NCBI GenBank assembly: GCA_007753675.1
Contig: CP036432.1
Coordinates: 3,570,394 to 3,634,393 of the forward strand
Length of the DNA stretch: 64,000 nt
From: Stieleria magnilauensis
Lineage (GTDB): Bacteria; Planctomycetota; Planctomycetia; Pirellulales; Pirellulaceae
Reading direction: 5' to 3'
The notes beneath the pieces were generated by a model. The model saw nothing but the letters and a program-made list of their open reading frames with translations, was not told where the DNA came from and made no database searches. The position numbers and the translations under genes are program-made. Positions 17,032 through 24,609 of the stretch are shown one piece after another (position 1 is the first letter of the stretch; every line of letters begins with the position of its first letter).

Positions 17032-17994
17032 ATGACGACAGTTTACAAAAGATTCATTGGGGTTGACGTCGCAAGCCGCAAACTTGATCTCTTCGATTCG
17101 GTGGCAAAAGTACATCAAACGATCGATAACACACCGGAAGCAATCAACGCGTGGATCAAACTTCTCCGCCGCAAGCGTGCCAAGACAATCGTGGTGATGG
17201 AAGCCACCGGAGGCTACGAAAGCAATCTGGTGGACGCTTTGCACGAAGCCGACACGGATTGTTGCGTGTGCAACCCCGCGCAGGTGCGATCGTTCGCCAA
17301 AGGGATCGGACTGATCGAAAAGAACGATCCGATCGACGCCAGAATGATCGCCCGGTTTGGTGAGGTCGTCACGCCAAAGTTGCGTGAGAAACCTTCTCCC
17401 GAACAACGCAAGCTCAAGGCGCTGGTGCATCGACGTGATCAAATTCTCTCGCAACAGTCGGCCGAACGGAACCGCCTTGCCCAAGCCCGCGACGAGGAAG
17501 TGCGTGAAGTCATCCAGGAAGCGTTGGACTTCTATAAACGGCAAATCGCGGGGATTGAGAAGAAAATTGCCGCGCTGATCGATGCCAGCCAACCCCTGTC
17601 TGAGCGAGCAGCGCTACTCGCTTCGTGCCCCGGTGTCGGCACCGCAACGGTCGCGATGTTTCTGGCCGAGCTCCCCGAACTAGGCTCGCTCAACCGCGGC
17701 CAAATTGCCAAGCTCGTTGGCGTCGCGCCGATCGTCCGTGATAGCGGCCAAAAGGAAGGCAAACGCAGCACGTTTGCCGGTCGCTCCCTGGTCCGCAAAG
17801 TGCTTTACATGGCCGCTTTGGTTGCCACGCGACACAATTCGATCATGAAAGCGTTCTACCAACGCCTGCTGGCCAAAGGCAAGCCGCCGAAGGTGGCGAT
17901 CGTGGCGGTGATGCGAAAGCTCTTGGTAACGCTGAATGTCATGGTGCGCGAAGGAACGCCTTGGCGTGAATCCACTCTCGCGCCTGCGGGGTAG
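17032..17994 (+). CDS. IS110-family transposase (DEDD recombinase), copy 2
   Basis: A 320-residue protein, almost identical to copy 1, with the same acidic residues (Asp12, Glu57, Asp99/Asp102) and catalytic Ser252. The start ATG 17032 matches copy 1; the in-frame upstream ATG at 16933 lies outside the shared element. The frame is intact. The two inverted copies could support recombination across the 12-17 kb segment. Confidence 0.95.
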   Translation: MTTVYKRFIGVDVASRKLDLFDSVAKVHQTIDNTPEAINAWIKLLRRKRAKTIVVMEATGGYESNLVDALHEADTDCCVCNPAQVRSFAKGIGLIEKNDPIDARMIARFGEVVTPKLREKPSPEQRKLKALVHRRDQILSQQSAERNRLAQARDEEVREVIQEALDFYKRQIAGIEKKIAALIDASQPLSERAALLASCPGVGTATVAMFLAELPELGSLNRGQIAKLVGVAPIVRDSGQKEGKRSTFAGRSLVRKVLYMAALVATRHNSIMKAFYQRLLAKGKPPKVAIVAVMRKLLVTLNVMVREGTPWRESTLAPAG

Positions 17995-18104
17995 GCCTCT
18001 GGGGCAACACTGGCATCGGTCCGACATGGCAAAGTCCCACATGCATACGTGTCGCATCGGAAGTCACTCATCCCCTTCATACAACAAGACGTTTGGTGAG
18101 CCCC

Positions 18105-18179
18105 TTTCGCGTCGCCGTCACATTGGCCTGCGCAAGCAGATGAGGCCGATGTGACGGCGATGCGGAATGGGGCGGCCCA
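18105..18179. repeat. 75-bp hairpin insertion inside the 3' end of IS110 copy 2
   Basis: Absent from copy 1, where GTTTCGTTGAG is continuous. In copy 2 the insert is bracketed by similar TTTCG-containing ends (GCCCCTTTCG and GCCCATTTCG). It contains 22-nt arms at 18108-18129 and 18143-18164 that pair fully if two G-U wobbles are allowed, with a ~13-nt loop. It looks like a small palindromic element that moved into the IS. Confidence 0.8.
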
Positions 18180-18346
18180 TTTCGTTGAGTCCCGAACGAG
18201 CGTCACCCCCCCTCAATACCACCCTGAGCTGAATCTCACCAACCAGAGCCAAAGATGCAAAACCAAAAAAAATTCCCGACGAGCCATCACTCGCCATTGA
18301 CAGAAACTAAGACAGCCGATGGCACCATTCATCCGGGTGGCACCAA

Positions 18347-18793
18347 TTATCCCTTCGCGGCGTTGGCGACGAAACGGGTGGCGTAGTCCAGGTAGTCGGT
18401 GTCGCCGCGGCGGCATTTGCTGCGGGTGGTGACCGATCGGTAGATCACCCGCAACCCAGCGTGCCAGGTTTCTTCGTCACATGAGAACTGCAGTTGGCTG
18501 GGGTTAAGCGATTCGGCCAGCTGCTGTGCGGCGCCGCGGACCGTCGGTTTCCGCTCCAAGATCGCGCGGATGGCGGTATCGACGTCGGCGTCATCGGCAC
18601 CGACTTCGGTCCCCACCGCAACGAGCGTCTGCTCGATCTTAAGCAGGATTCGGGGGTGCTGCTGGGTCATCCGATTCTGCTCACCAGTGGTCGCTCTGAG
18701 CTTGACCTGCGGAGCCGAGACGACTTTGCCCTCACGTTCACGCCGCGCACGCCGTTTTTTCGCCTGAGCAATCTTATCGTGCAATTTTGTCAT
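18347..18793 (-). CDS. Hypothetical protein, 148 residues, basic N-terminus
   Basis: The start MTKLHDKIAQAKKRRARR was chosen because protein-like character begins there; the frame extends further upstream through unlikely sequence. The N-terminus is strongly basic (residues 8-22). A helical middle (ILLKIEQTLVAVGTEVG, DVDTAIRAILERKPTVRGA) is followed by a C-terminal part with CDEETWHAGLRVIYRSVTTR. I do not recognise the family; a small nucleic-acid-binding protein is possible. The stop lies only ~20 bp from the right end of IS110 copy 2, so the IS lies directly downstream of the gene. Confidence 0.55.
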   Translation of the reverse strand: MTKLHDKIAQAKKRRARREREGKVVSAPQVKLRATTGEQNRMTQQHPRILLKIEQTLVAVGTEVGADDADVDTAIRAILERKPTVRGAAQQLAESLNPSQLQFSCDEETWHAGLRVIYRSVTTRSKCRRGDTDYLDYATRFVANAAKG

Positions 18794-18864
18794 CGAATGC
18801 GGAGCCTCTCTGCAGTGCGTGTTGATGCCGCTGTCAATCCTGCAATCACCATTCCCACGCTGCC

Positions 18865-18899
18865 AAAAAAAAAGCCCATCGCCGATTACGACGATAGGC
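18865..18899 (-). terminator. Rho-independent terminator, minus strand
   Basis: On the minus strand: a stem formed by GCCTATCG and CGATGGGC around a short loop, followed directly by nine T residues. It lies ~185 bp after the stop of the metallopeptidase gene and ~70 bp before the 148-residue gene, so it is well placed to end the Argonaute operon transcript. Confidence 0.75.
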
Positions 18900-19083
18900 G
18901 TTTGATGTTTCGACAGTCGGGGCGACAAGACCGCTATAGAACTTTTTCGCTCCAATTCTCTCGTAGAACCGAAGGCGTTATCCATGATGTGTAAAGCACT
19001 TACGTCATCGACTGAGTAAACGGAGGTTCGGAAGCCTCGTCCACTTCCGGACCCTGACTTGGGTGGGGGTAAGGCCGCTTTGT

Positions 19084-20196
19084 CTACGCGCGGATTGTGC
19101 TGACAACCTCTTCCAACTGGCTACGCTCAAACTTCACATAGCTCTCAGGATCGGTTCTGAATTGCGTCCAACAATCGTGAACCATGTTGGCAACTGGCCT
19201 GCCATCCGCACCAGTCTCGAATCGAGACAGCCCGATGTTCTCGCACTCCTGCCGGAAAAACTGAGTCAGTTCTCGGAGCAATTCATTGGGGTACGCCAGG
19301 TCGTAACGCGACGGCGGTGTTTCCATCGCAAGACTGACCAATTCACTCCATCGCTTCTGAATGCTCTGTCTTGTCTCGTCGAACCCGATTTCGGTCAACA
19401 TCATGCCGATTGCAGTTGCCCGTGCATCATCTGCCGGGTGTGAATCCGTTCCCAAAAACAACTCGCCGCCGAGGTTCGTTGCCACTCGTATGTTGCACCA
19501 GCCAAATGACGGACCGATCAGATAGGTGGCAATCAGGTCCGACGCGAATTCCAGAAGCCAAGCCCCTCTCCAACTGTGATGGTACTGCTCCACCAACTCC
19601 AGCGATGCGTCCGCCCAATTCAGCCTCTTTCCATTTTCGACCATTTTCTCGTAGTGTCGGTCAACGATGAGTTGTGCAGGCTGGACAAGCCGCTTCTCAT
19701 CGCGAAACAGCAGAAAGTGGCCAAGTTCGTGGTAAATATCTGGAAGACTCAGGACGTGGTCTGGTTCCAAACAAGGCATGAATACCAAATCCATATCCGG
19801 AATCGTCCAGAAGTATTGAGAGCTTATCGCTGAACAAAGCGGTGCCGGATACGGATAGCCGGACTCCCGGCAAATAGCTGATACCAAATCAGTCGCCCGC
19901 TGATCAGACTCATTGAATCGCTTCAAAACGAGCAGAGAAAAATACTCAATCTCTCTCAACAGCCGAGTGATGTGGCAGTAGTCTCGGAAGTAGTTTCCTG
20001 CGTAATTCGGATCGTCGATGTCGGGATCGCGGAGCAGTCGTGCAATGAAGTCTCGGGCCTGCGTCGCCAAACGTTTCATCTTGTCACGATACGCTTCGAC
20101 TTCCGCACCGCTCGTCGTGATCGCTTCCAGTGAATTGACAATGTCGTCCGCACGCTGAGTTGCATCGTGCAGAAGTTCATTCAACAACGTAGCCAC
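19084..20196 (-). CDS. Putative gluzincin-type metallopeptidase in the Argonaute operon (370 residues)
   Basis: The start is the GTG at 20196, which shares one base with the stop of the upstream gene (TAGTG) and follows GGAGG by six bases; a longer frame would overlap the neighbour by ~57 bp. The protein is mostly helical. It contains the zinc-peptidase motif HELGH (His156, Glu157, His160) in SLPDIYHELGHFLLF. About 55 residues later comes LEFASDL, giving ExxxD (Glu216, Asp220), the third-ligand pattern of gluzincins. There is no signal peptide or membrane segment, so it should be cytoplasmic. It is the last gene of the XRE-nuclease-Argonaute operon. I know of no named family; the protease assignment rests on motif geometry alone. 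Confidence 0.7.
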   Translation of the reverse strand: MATLLNELLHDATQRADDIVNSLEAITTSGAEVEAYRDKMKRLATQARDFIARLLRDPDIDDPNYAGNYFRDYCHITRLLREIEYFSLLVLKRFNESDQRATDLVSAICRESGYPYPAPLCSAISSQYFWTIPDMDLVFMPCLEPDHVLSLPDIYHELGHFLLFRDEKRLVQPAQLIVDRHYEKMVENGKRLNWADASLELVEQYHHSWRGAWLLEFASDLIATYLIGPSFGWCNIRVATNLGGELFLGTDSHPADDARATAIGMMLTEIGFDETRQSIQKRWSELVSLAMETPPSRYDLAYPNELLRELTQFFRQECENIGLSRFETGADGRPVANMVHDCWTQFRTDPESYVKFERSQLEEVVSTIRA

Positions 20197-20624
20197 TAGC
20201 GCCTCCAAAGTTTGCGAAATGTCGCCGAAGCGGAGGCGTCCGCAACCTCGCAAACCGTGTCCAGAAGCTCGATGTCAGAAGACCTCAGCTCGCTGCGTTT
20301 GGACAATGACTCCTCCAGCTTCGTGAGGTCATCCAAGAAATACTCCATGTTCCCGCGTTGCTTCTCTTCCAAGCGAGCAAGGACATCCTCGGGAATGGCG
20401 ACCATATCCTGCGACTGACTTGGTTCGACTGCCGCTCCCAATCTTTGCAGCAGGCGACGGACCATTCCGTGAATCAGCACGGAAGCATCAGCAAGGTCTT
20501 TCGCATCAACACTCTTCCCGCCGCCGATGTGCTGCTTCTTCAAGACCAACACTGCTTGATTGACGTGATGTGAAAAATCTGTCGTTGACGCGTACTCATG
20601 CGACAGGCTGGACATATCGCTCAT
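20196..20624 (-). CDS. Small helical protein in the Argonaute operon (142 residues)
   Basis: It begins 25 bp after the Argonaute stop, behind a GGGAG RBS, and its stop overlaps the metallopeptidase start by one base, so all three are tightly coupled. The sequence is predicted to be almost entirely helical and charged, with heptad-like stretches (LARLEEKQRGNMEYFLDDLTKLEESL, given here only to its general pattern at about residues 80-108). There are no Cys clusters, membrane segments or known catalytic motifs. Position suggests an adaptor or partner of the metallopeptidase or the Argonaute. Function is unknown. Confidence 0.7.
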   Translation of the reverse strand: MSDMSSLSHEYASTTDFSHHVNQAVLVLKKQHIGGGKSVDAKDLADASVLIHGMVRRLLQRLGAAVEPSQSQDMVAIPEDVLARLEEKQRGNMEYFLDDLTKLEESLSKRSELRSSDIELLDTVCEVADASASATFRKLWRR

Positions 20625-20649
20625 GATATTGTTCTCCCGTTATTTTGGC

Positions 20650-23028
20650 TCATGCGCTCCAACCGACGGCCTGTTTCTGTTCTCCCCACTCTTCCTCACT
20701 GTCTCCAAACTGCCCCTCGTCTTCATCCGCAAACGATGCGATTGAACGAAGGTGATCGTCGCAAAGTTTCAGGTCAATGCTCAGCCTCATGCAGCGGTCG
20801 GGTGCAGACCAGCACAATTGAGACATACCGAATGTGTCTTCCAACACGTCTGGCAATTCAAGCGGCCCTTCCACAACACGAACGCACAGGGGCTTCGCCG
20901 TCCCCGGAAACTTAAACGGGAATCCAGTTGTGCAAATGATCCCTTCCCGGTCATCTATTTCGGTCCAAGCACCAGCAGTCGGATTGCGGTATTTGCCGTC
21001 TCGCGTCTCATCGACGAGTCGATACCCTTCAGCAGACGATTTGTGAACTTCGACAACACCAAACGTTGTATCGTCACCGAGGTGACCTTCTTTGATAAGC
21101 CGCTGGATCGCCTCGCGAAACCCCCTTCGCTCGGTGCCGAATGAACGCCCATCGCGTCGCAGGACGATAGAACGCGGTGTGGACGAACCTGATTGAAGCA
21201 AACTCAGCAGTTGCTTGTAGATAACCGAACGGACTTGATTTCTGAGTAGCTTTTCTCGTTGCGTGGAGTCGACGGATTGCATGAAGCACTGACGCCCACC
21301 ATCGGAAAAAAACGTGAACGCCGCAGTCGAATGAAGTACATCCAAACCGATGTACATGTCGTAATGAGTGTCTTCAGCGAGCACCCACGGCCACTGTCGA
21401 TTGACCATCAGCACGCCCATGGCCGCATACCGAAGATAGCTTTGGTAACGACCATTCATGCCGTCTCTGACCCGATACTGCTTGCCTTTGTCAGAGACTT
21501 TCCAACTGTAAAAGTTATCGACTTTGTTCGCATCCAAACACTGGAACTGAATCCGATCACGCAGCTTCTTCTTGAGGAAATTGTGGAGGTCAGGCTCCGC
21601 CGTTGCGGGCAACACAAGAACGCCTCGGCCACTCTTCACTTTGGCCTTGTCTATTGCAGTGACGATTGCATCCACTTGTTCCTTCAATTTGCCGGACTTG
21701 GGGTCTCGATAGACCACTCGGTCAAACCGAAAACCTCGCTGAAGCAATTTTCGCATCGTCTTCTCGAACCGCGACTGCAAATCTTCTGTTGCTTCGCGGG
21801 CCAACGACGAAGGCACGATGAAATACTGAGCGTCCAGAGGATTGCTGACAGCAACGCCTGCTTCCGGGTCAAGCAACGTTGCAAGCCGCTGACGCCCCAG
21901 ATCGCGAAAGTGGTTCTCACCTGAAGAAGCGTCACGCCCGACGTGGATCGTCTGCCCCTGCCCAAACTCCTGCGGCGGAACTGGAAAGACCTTCCGACGG
22001 CAACGTTGTGGCTTCGTTGAAACATTCAACCGAATTCCGTTGAAATCAACTTTGCTCAAGTGCTCTTTGATGATCTTTGAACACTCGGGAAGCAGAATGT
22101 CGGGGCCAACGATTGACTTGCGATGCAACCGCGAAACGCGGGGATCATTGGTTGCCTTCATCAGCTTGCAAAGAGCGGCAGCGCCAAACCTTTTCTTCTG
22201 ATTGCCCGGGTACTGATACTTGATTGCCGGAGAATCTGGATCGAGTGAGTCGATCCAAGCCGGTGCTTTGGGGCCACCCACGGCACGCACCGTCCAGTCG
22301 TAGACACTGATTGGCTCCGTTTCTCCTTCGGGAACGAACCGTTGTTCGGAGATTGACTTCCCGCTCGGGCCAAGTAGCTGGATGGGAAACCATTTGTGCC
22401 CGTAGTGATATAGAGCGTGCTTCATTCGTAGCTTCTGTTGCATCGCATGTGTGTCGTAGGCATCAGGCAGCCAATCGGATTCCACATACTTGTGCGTGAG
22501 TTTGAGCCAAATGCAGGGCCGACCATCGACAATGCGTAAACGCAGGCCAAAGCCACGGAAGATGTCCACGTCGCGATTGTCATGACGATAGTTCATCGGT
22601 CGACGAAAGAAGTTGATCCATGGATTAGAATTCCAGAGCCGTCGGTCGCGCCGCAAATGACCTCGAAGGTGCCATCCCAAAAACGCGAGTCCGATTCTCT
22701 CCGATTCCCCACACAGGTTTGAAAAGTCGAGCGTCTGCTCATCGACTTGCGGGGCTAGCGTTGCCACTTCCGGCGACAGATTGAATTCGCTGGTTCTCAG
22801 CGAATACTCCGACGGAATCGCCAGCACCGGATGTTCGCCACCACTGACGATTGCAACCGGTATGTGCTCAGCGAAGGCAATTTTCTTGACGAGTTGCTGT
22901 AGGTTAGATTCCGCAAGCTCCCCGTCACCAAGGTTCGCGTCGAACGGACCGTCAACGTCGACAAGGCGATACGACGCAGACAGCTTGTCCGCATTCAATA
23001 TGTCAAAACAATTCAAGACATGACTCAT
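20650..23028 (-). CDS. Prokaryotic Argonaute (PIWI-domain protein), probably catalytic
   Basis: A 792-residue protein, the size of a long pAgo. The MID region (about 400-550) has YFIVP, a basic LHNFLKKKL segment (481-489) that could contact the guide 5' end, QFQC (494-497) and MVNRQWPW (541-548). The PIWI domain (about 555-770) opens with YIGLDVLHSTAAF (Asp563), has Glu592 in TQREKLL, Asp626 in IVLRRDGRS, and ends with LCWSAPDRCMRLSIDLKLCDD (Asp757/758), consistent with a DEDD tetrad. The N-terminal ~390 residues should hold N/L1/PAZ-like parts, which I cannot assign. The ATG at 23028 follows AAGGAG and overlaps the nuclease gene by 26 bp. The family uses short guides to bind or cut foreign nucleic acid. 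Confidence 0.87.
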   Translation of the reverse strand: MSHVLNCFDILNADKLSASYRLVDVDGPFDANLGDGELAESNLQQLVKKIAFAEHIPVAIVSGGEHPVLAIPSEYSLRTSEFNLSPEVATLAPQVDEQTLDFSNLCGESERIGLAFLGWHLRGHLRRDRRLWNSNPWINFFRRPMNYRHDNRDVDIFRGFGLRLRIVDGRPCIWLKLTHKYVESDWLPDAYDTHAMQQKLRMKHALYHYGHKWFPIQLLGPSGKSISEQRFVPEGETEPISVYDWTVRAVGGPKAPAWIDSLDPDSPAIKYQYPGNQKKRFGAAALCKLMKATNDPRVSRLHRKSIVGPDILLPECSKIIKEHLSKVDFNGIRLNVSTKPQRCRRKVFPVPPQEFGQGQTIHVGRDASSGENHFRDLGRQRLATLLDPEAGVAVSNPLDAQYFIVPSSLAREATEDLQSRFEKTMRKLLQRGFRFDRVVYRDPKSGKLKEQVDAIVTAIDKAKVKSGRGVLVLPATAEPDLHNFLKKKLRDRIQFQCLDANKVDNFYSWKVSDKGKQYRVRDGMNGRYQSYLRYAAMGVLMVNRQWPWVLAEDTHYDMYIGLDVLHSTAAFTFFSDGGRQCFMQSVDSTQREKLLRNQVRSVIYKQLLSLLQSGSSTPRSIVLRRDGRSFGTERRGFREAIQRLIKEGHLGDDTTFGVVEVHKSSAEGYRLVDETRDGKYRNPTAGAWTEIDDREGIICTTGFPFKFPGTAKPLCVRVVEGPLELPDVLEDTFGMSQLCWSAPDRCMRLSIDLKLCDDHLRSIASFADEDEGQFGDSEEEWGEQKQAVGWSA

Positions 23029-24025
23029 GACTCTTCTCCTTGGCTTTCTTCTTTCGTTCCTTCACGGGAGCGGCCGGCAACTCGCCTTCCCGCTGCTGCT
23101 GGGCTATCTGCTGGCAGAGCACCTGCTGAGAACAAAACGCACAGTTGTTGGCATTCGCGGCAAACTCATAGTCCTCGATATCCGCGATGTTGAACTTGCG
23201 TCCCTGCCGCAAAGACTGAATCGAGTCCAGACTCCGATAGATTCGATTCTCAATACGATCAAACGTCTTCTCGTCGGTGCGATGACGAATCACATCATTC
23301 GACAGAAGCTGAACTTCAACCAATTCACAATCTGATGCCTCTTCGACTCGCCATTTCGGATGCTGGCACATCGCCCAAGCGTAAAGACCTGTTTGCAGAT
23401 CAGCATCACTACCGCCCATCGACTCCGATACCTTCCAGTCGATAATGGTCGGCTGGCCGAAGCTGCAAAAAAACATCAGGTCCAAGTGGACTTCCAAACG
23501 GCCAGCATCGTACTGAAGGTAGAGAGGAAGCTCGCACCAAATTTGATCAGCTTGTCCTATCTCATTCAGCAGTTCCGTCATTGACGACAGGTTCCGCAGG
23601 CAGGTTTCGATGGTCGTCAAGACCGTCCCAAATTCCTCCTCGCTGACACCTGCTTCGGACTCGTGACCCACCAGCGCACAGTATTCATCACCTGCTTTCG
23701 TCTTCGTCATCCCTTCTTCTCGATAACGATGCGCAGCCGAGAAGGCGAGTTGCTGCCGGGCGAGTTGCTGAGTCTGTTCAATCGCTGAATCCCAATCGAC
23801 CGCCAGACGCTGCTGCCATGCAGGCGCGACATATTTTTCGATTCCCGTGTGAACCAAAGATCCACGCCACAGTTCAAGCGTCTTCACTTGTTTGCACAGA
23901 AAAGCTTCACGTCGAATCGGATCTTTGGCACTGTGGTAGGCAGCTATCTGCATCAAGAAATACTGCCGCTGACATCGCCGAAAGCAGCGGTCTGATGAAA
24001 ATGACCACTTGATCGTGTCGCTCAC
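23003..24025 (-). CDS. PD-(D/E)XK nuclease, Cas4/RecB-like, with probable Fe-S cluster
   Basis: A 340-residue protein with the RecB/Cas4-type nuclease motifs in order: His59 (GSLVHTGIEKY), Asp182 (LEVHLDLMF), Asp196-x-Lys198 (IIDWKVS) and QxxxY (Gln211-Tyr215, QTGLYAWAM). Four cysteines match the AddB/Cas4 iron-sulphur arrangement: one near the N-terminus (Cys14 or Cys18 in RCFRRCQ) and three at the C-terminus (Cys295, Cys298, Cys304, CxxCx5C). The last 25 residues are Lys-rich. The start overlaps the XRE stop (ATGA, 24022-24025) and its end overlaps the Argonaute start. In Cas systems Cas4 trims DNA ends; here it may produce or process substrates or guides for the Argonaute. Confidence 0.85.
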   Translation of the reverse strand: MSDTIKWSFSSDRCFRRCQRQYFLMQIAAYHSAKDPIRREAFLCKQVKTLELWRGSLVHTGIEKYVAPAWQQRLAVDWDSAIEQTQQLARQQLAFSAAHRYREEGMTKTKAGDEYCALVGHESEAGVSEEEFGTVLTTIETCLRNLSSMTELLNEIGQADQIWCELPLYLQYDAGRLEVHLDLMFFCSFGQPTIIDWKVSESMGGSDADLQTGLYAWAMCQHPKWRVEEASDCELVEVQLLSNDVIRHRTDEKTFDRIENRIYRSLDSIQSLRQGRKFNIADIEDYEFAANANNCAFCSQQVLCQQIAQQQREGELPAAPVKERKKKAKEKSHESCLELF

Positions 24026-24381
24026 TCCTTCTTCCTCCGTTCGCGGTCCTTCTGTCGTTCATCCAACATATCGAGCAATGCCTCCCAATCATCCGGTGAA
24101 GCCACTTCACGCGCCCGTTTGAGGAAACGCCGAGCATGAGTGTCTGAGGCAATTCCTTCCATTTCGGGCGGCACCTTGTCCGCCAATTGCAGCAGCTCCA
24201 GCGGATCAGCATCGAGTTCCGACGCCAGCGAGCGAATCGTATCGGCTCCTGGCATGTAACCTGCTTTGCCGTTCTCAATCTTCGACAGGTAGGTGAAATC
24301 AACTCCGACAGCCTCCGCCAATCCACGCAGGGTCATTCCATGCCCCTTCCGAAGTTCTCGCAGACGCTGTCCGAATTCCAT
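24022..24381 (-). CDS. XRE-family helix-turn-helix regulator of the Argonaute operon
   Basis: The protein has 119 residues from ATG 24381, which sits 7 bases after GGGAGG; the in-frame GTG at 24390 is part of that RBS and was not used. The HTH spans residues 3-60 (LRELRKGHGMTLRGLAEAVG, then DFTYLSKIENGK). A charged helical tail ends in DERQKDRERRKKE. It is the first gene of the leftward operon, and a near-palindrome lies in the intergenic region upstream of it. It probably represses its own operon and perhaps the divergent one. Confidence 0.9.
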   Translation of the reverse strand: MEFGQRLRELRKGHGMTLRGLAEAVGVDFTYLSKIENGKAGYMPGADTIRSLASELDADPLELLQLADKVPPEMEGIASDTHARRFLKRAREVASPDDWEALLDMLDERQKDRERRKKE

Positions 24382-24439
24382 GTGAATCACCTCCCGTTGG
24401 CTGACTTCTTCTCGATGTCGACTTAAACATACCTGCTTG

Positions 24440-24460
24440 TTGAGTTGAAGTCAACATCAA
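24440..24460. promoter_or_regulatory. Near-palindromic operator candidate between divergent operons
   Basis: TTGAGTTGA-AG-TCAACATCAA: the inner arms GTTGA/TCAAC are perfect and the outer TTGA/TCAA pair with a one-base offset. It lies 59 bp upstream of the XRE start and 150 bp upstream of the rightward operon, in the only shared regulatory region. Binding by the XRE protein is inference. Confidence 0.5.
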
Positions 24461-24609
24461 CGTTCCTTTCCCGCTTTTTCCCCACAAAAACAAGGGTTTA
24501 CGACGCCGTCACTCCCTCCCAAAATACTCCCAAGTGGTACTTTGAATCACGAAACGGTATCATGCTGGGTCGCACCTTTTCTTACGTTTTCGCACGTGGA
24601 GGCACTCTC

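Larger units (their letters stand above)
16986..18327 (+). mobile_element. IS110-family (IS1111-like layout) element, copy 2
   Basis: Nearly identical to copy 1 (10445-11710) but in the opposite orientation and 75 bp longer, because of a hairpin insertion in the 3' noncoding end at 18105-18179. Limits come from the copy-to-copy comparison (GCCACCG at the left, GATGGCACCA at the right). GGTGGCACCA occurs again 10 bp beyond the right end. Confidence 0.85.

Noticed and set aside
18494-18994. 166-residue plus-strand protein
   Set aside because: Opposite the better-supported 148-residue gene, and it crosses the minus-strand terminator.
20650-23028. Short (MID-PIWI only) Argonaute with SIR2 or TIR partner
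   Set aside because: The protein is 792 residues with ~390 residues before MID, and no SIR2 or TIR motif is seen in its neighbours.
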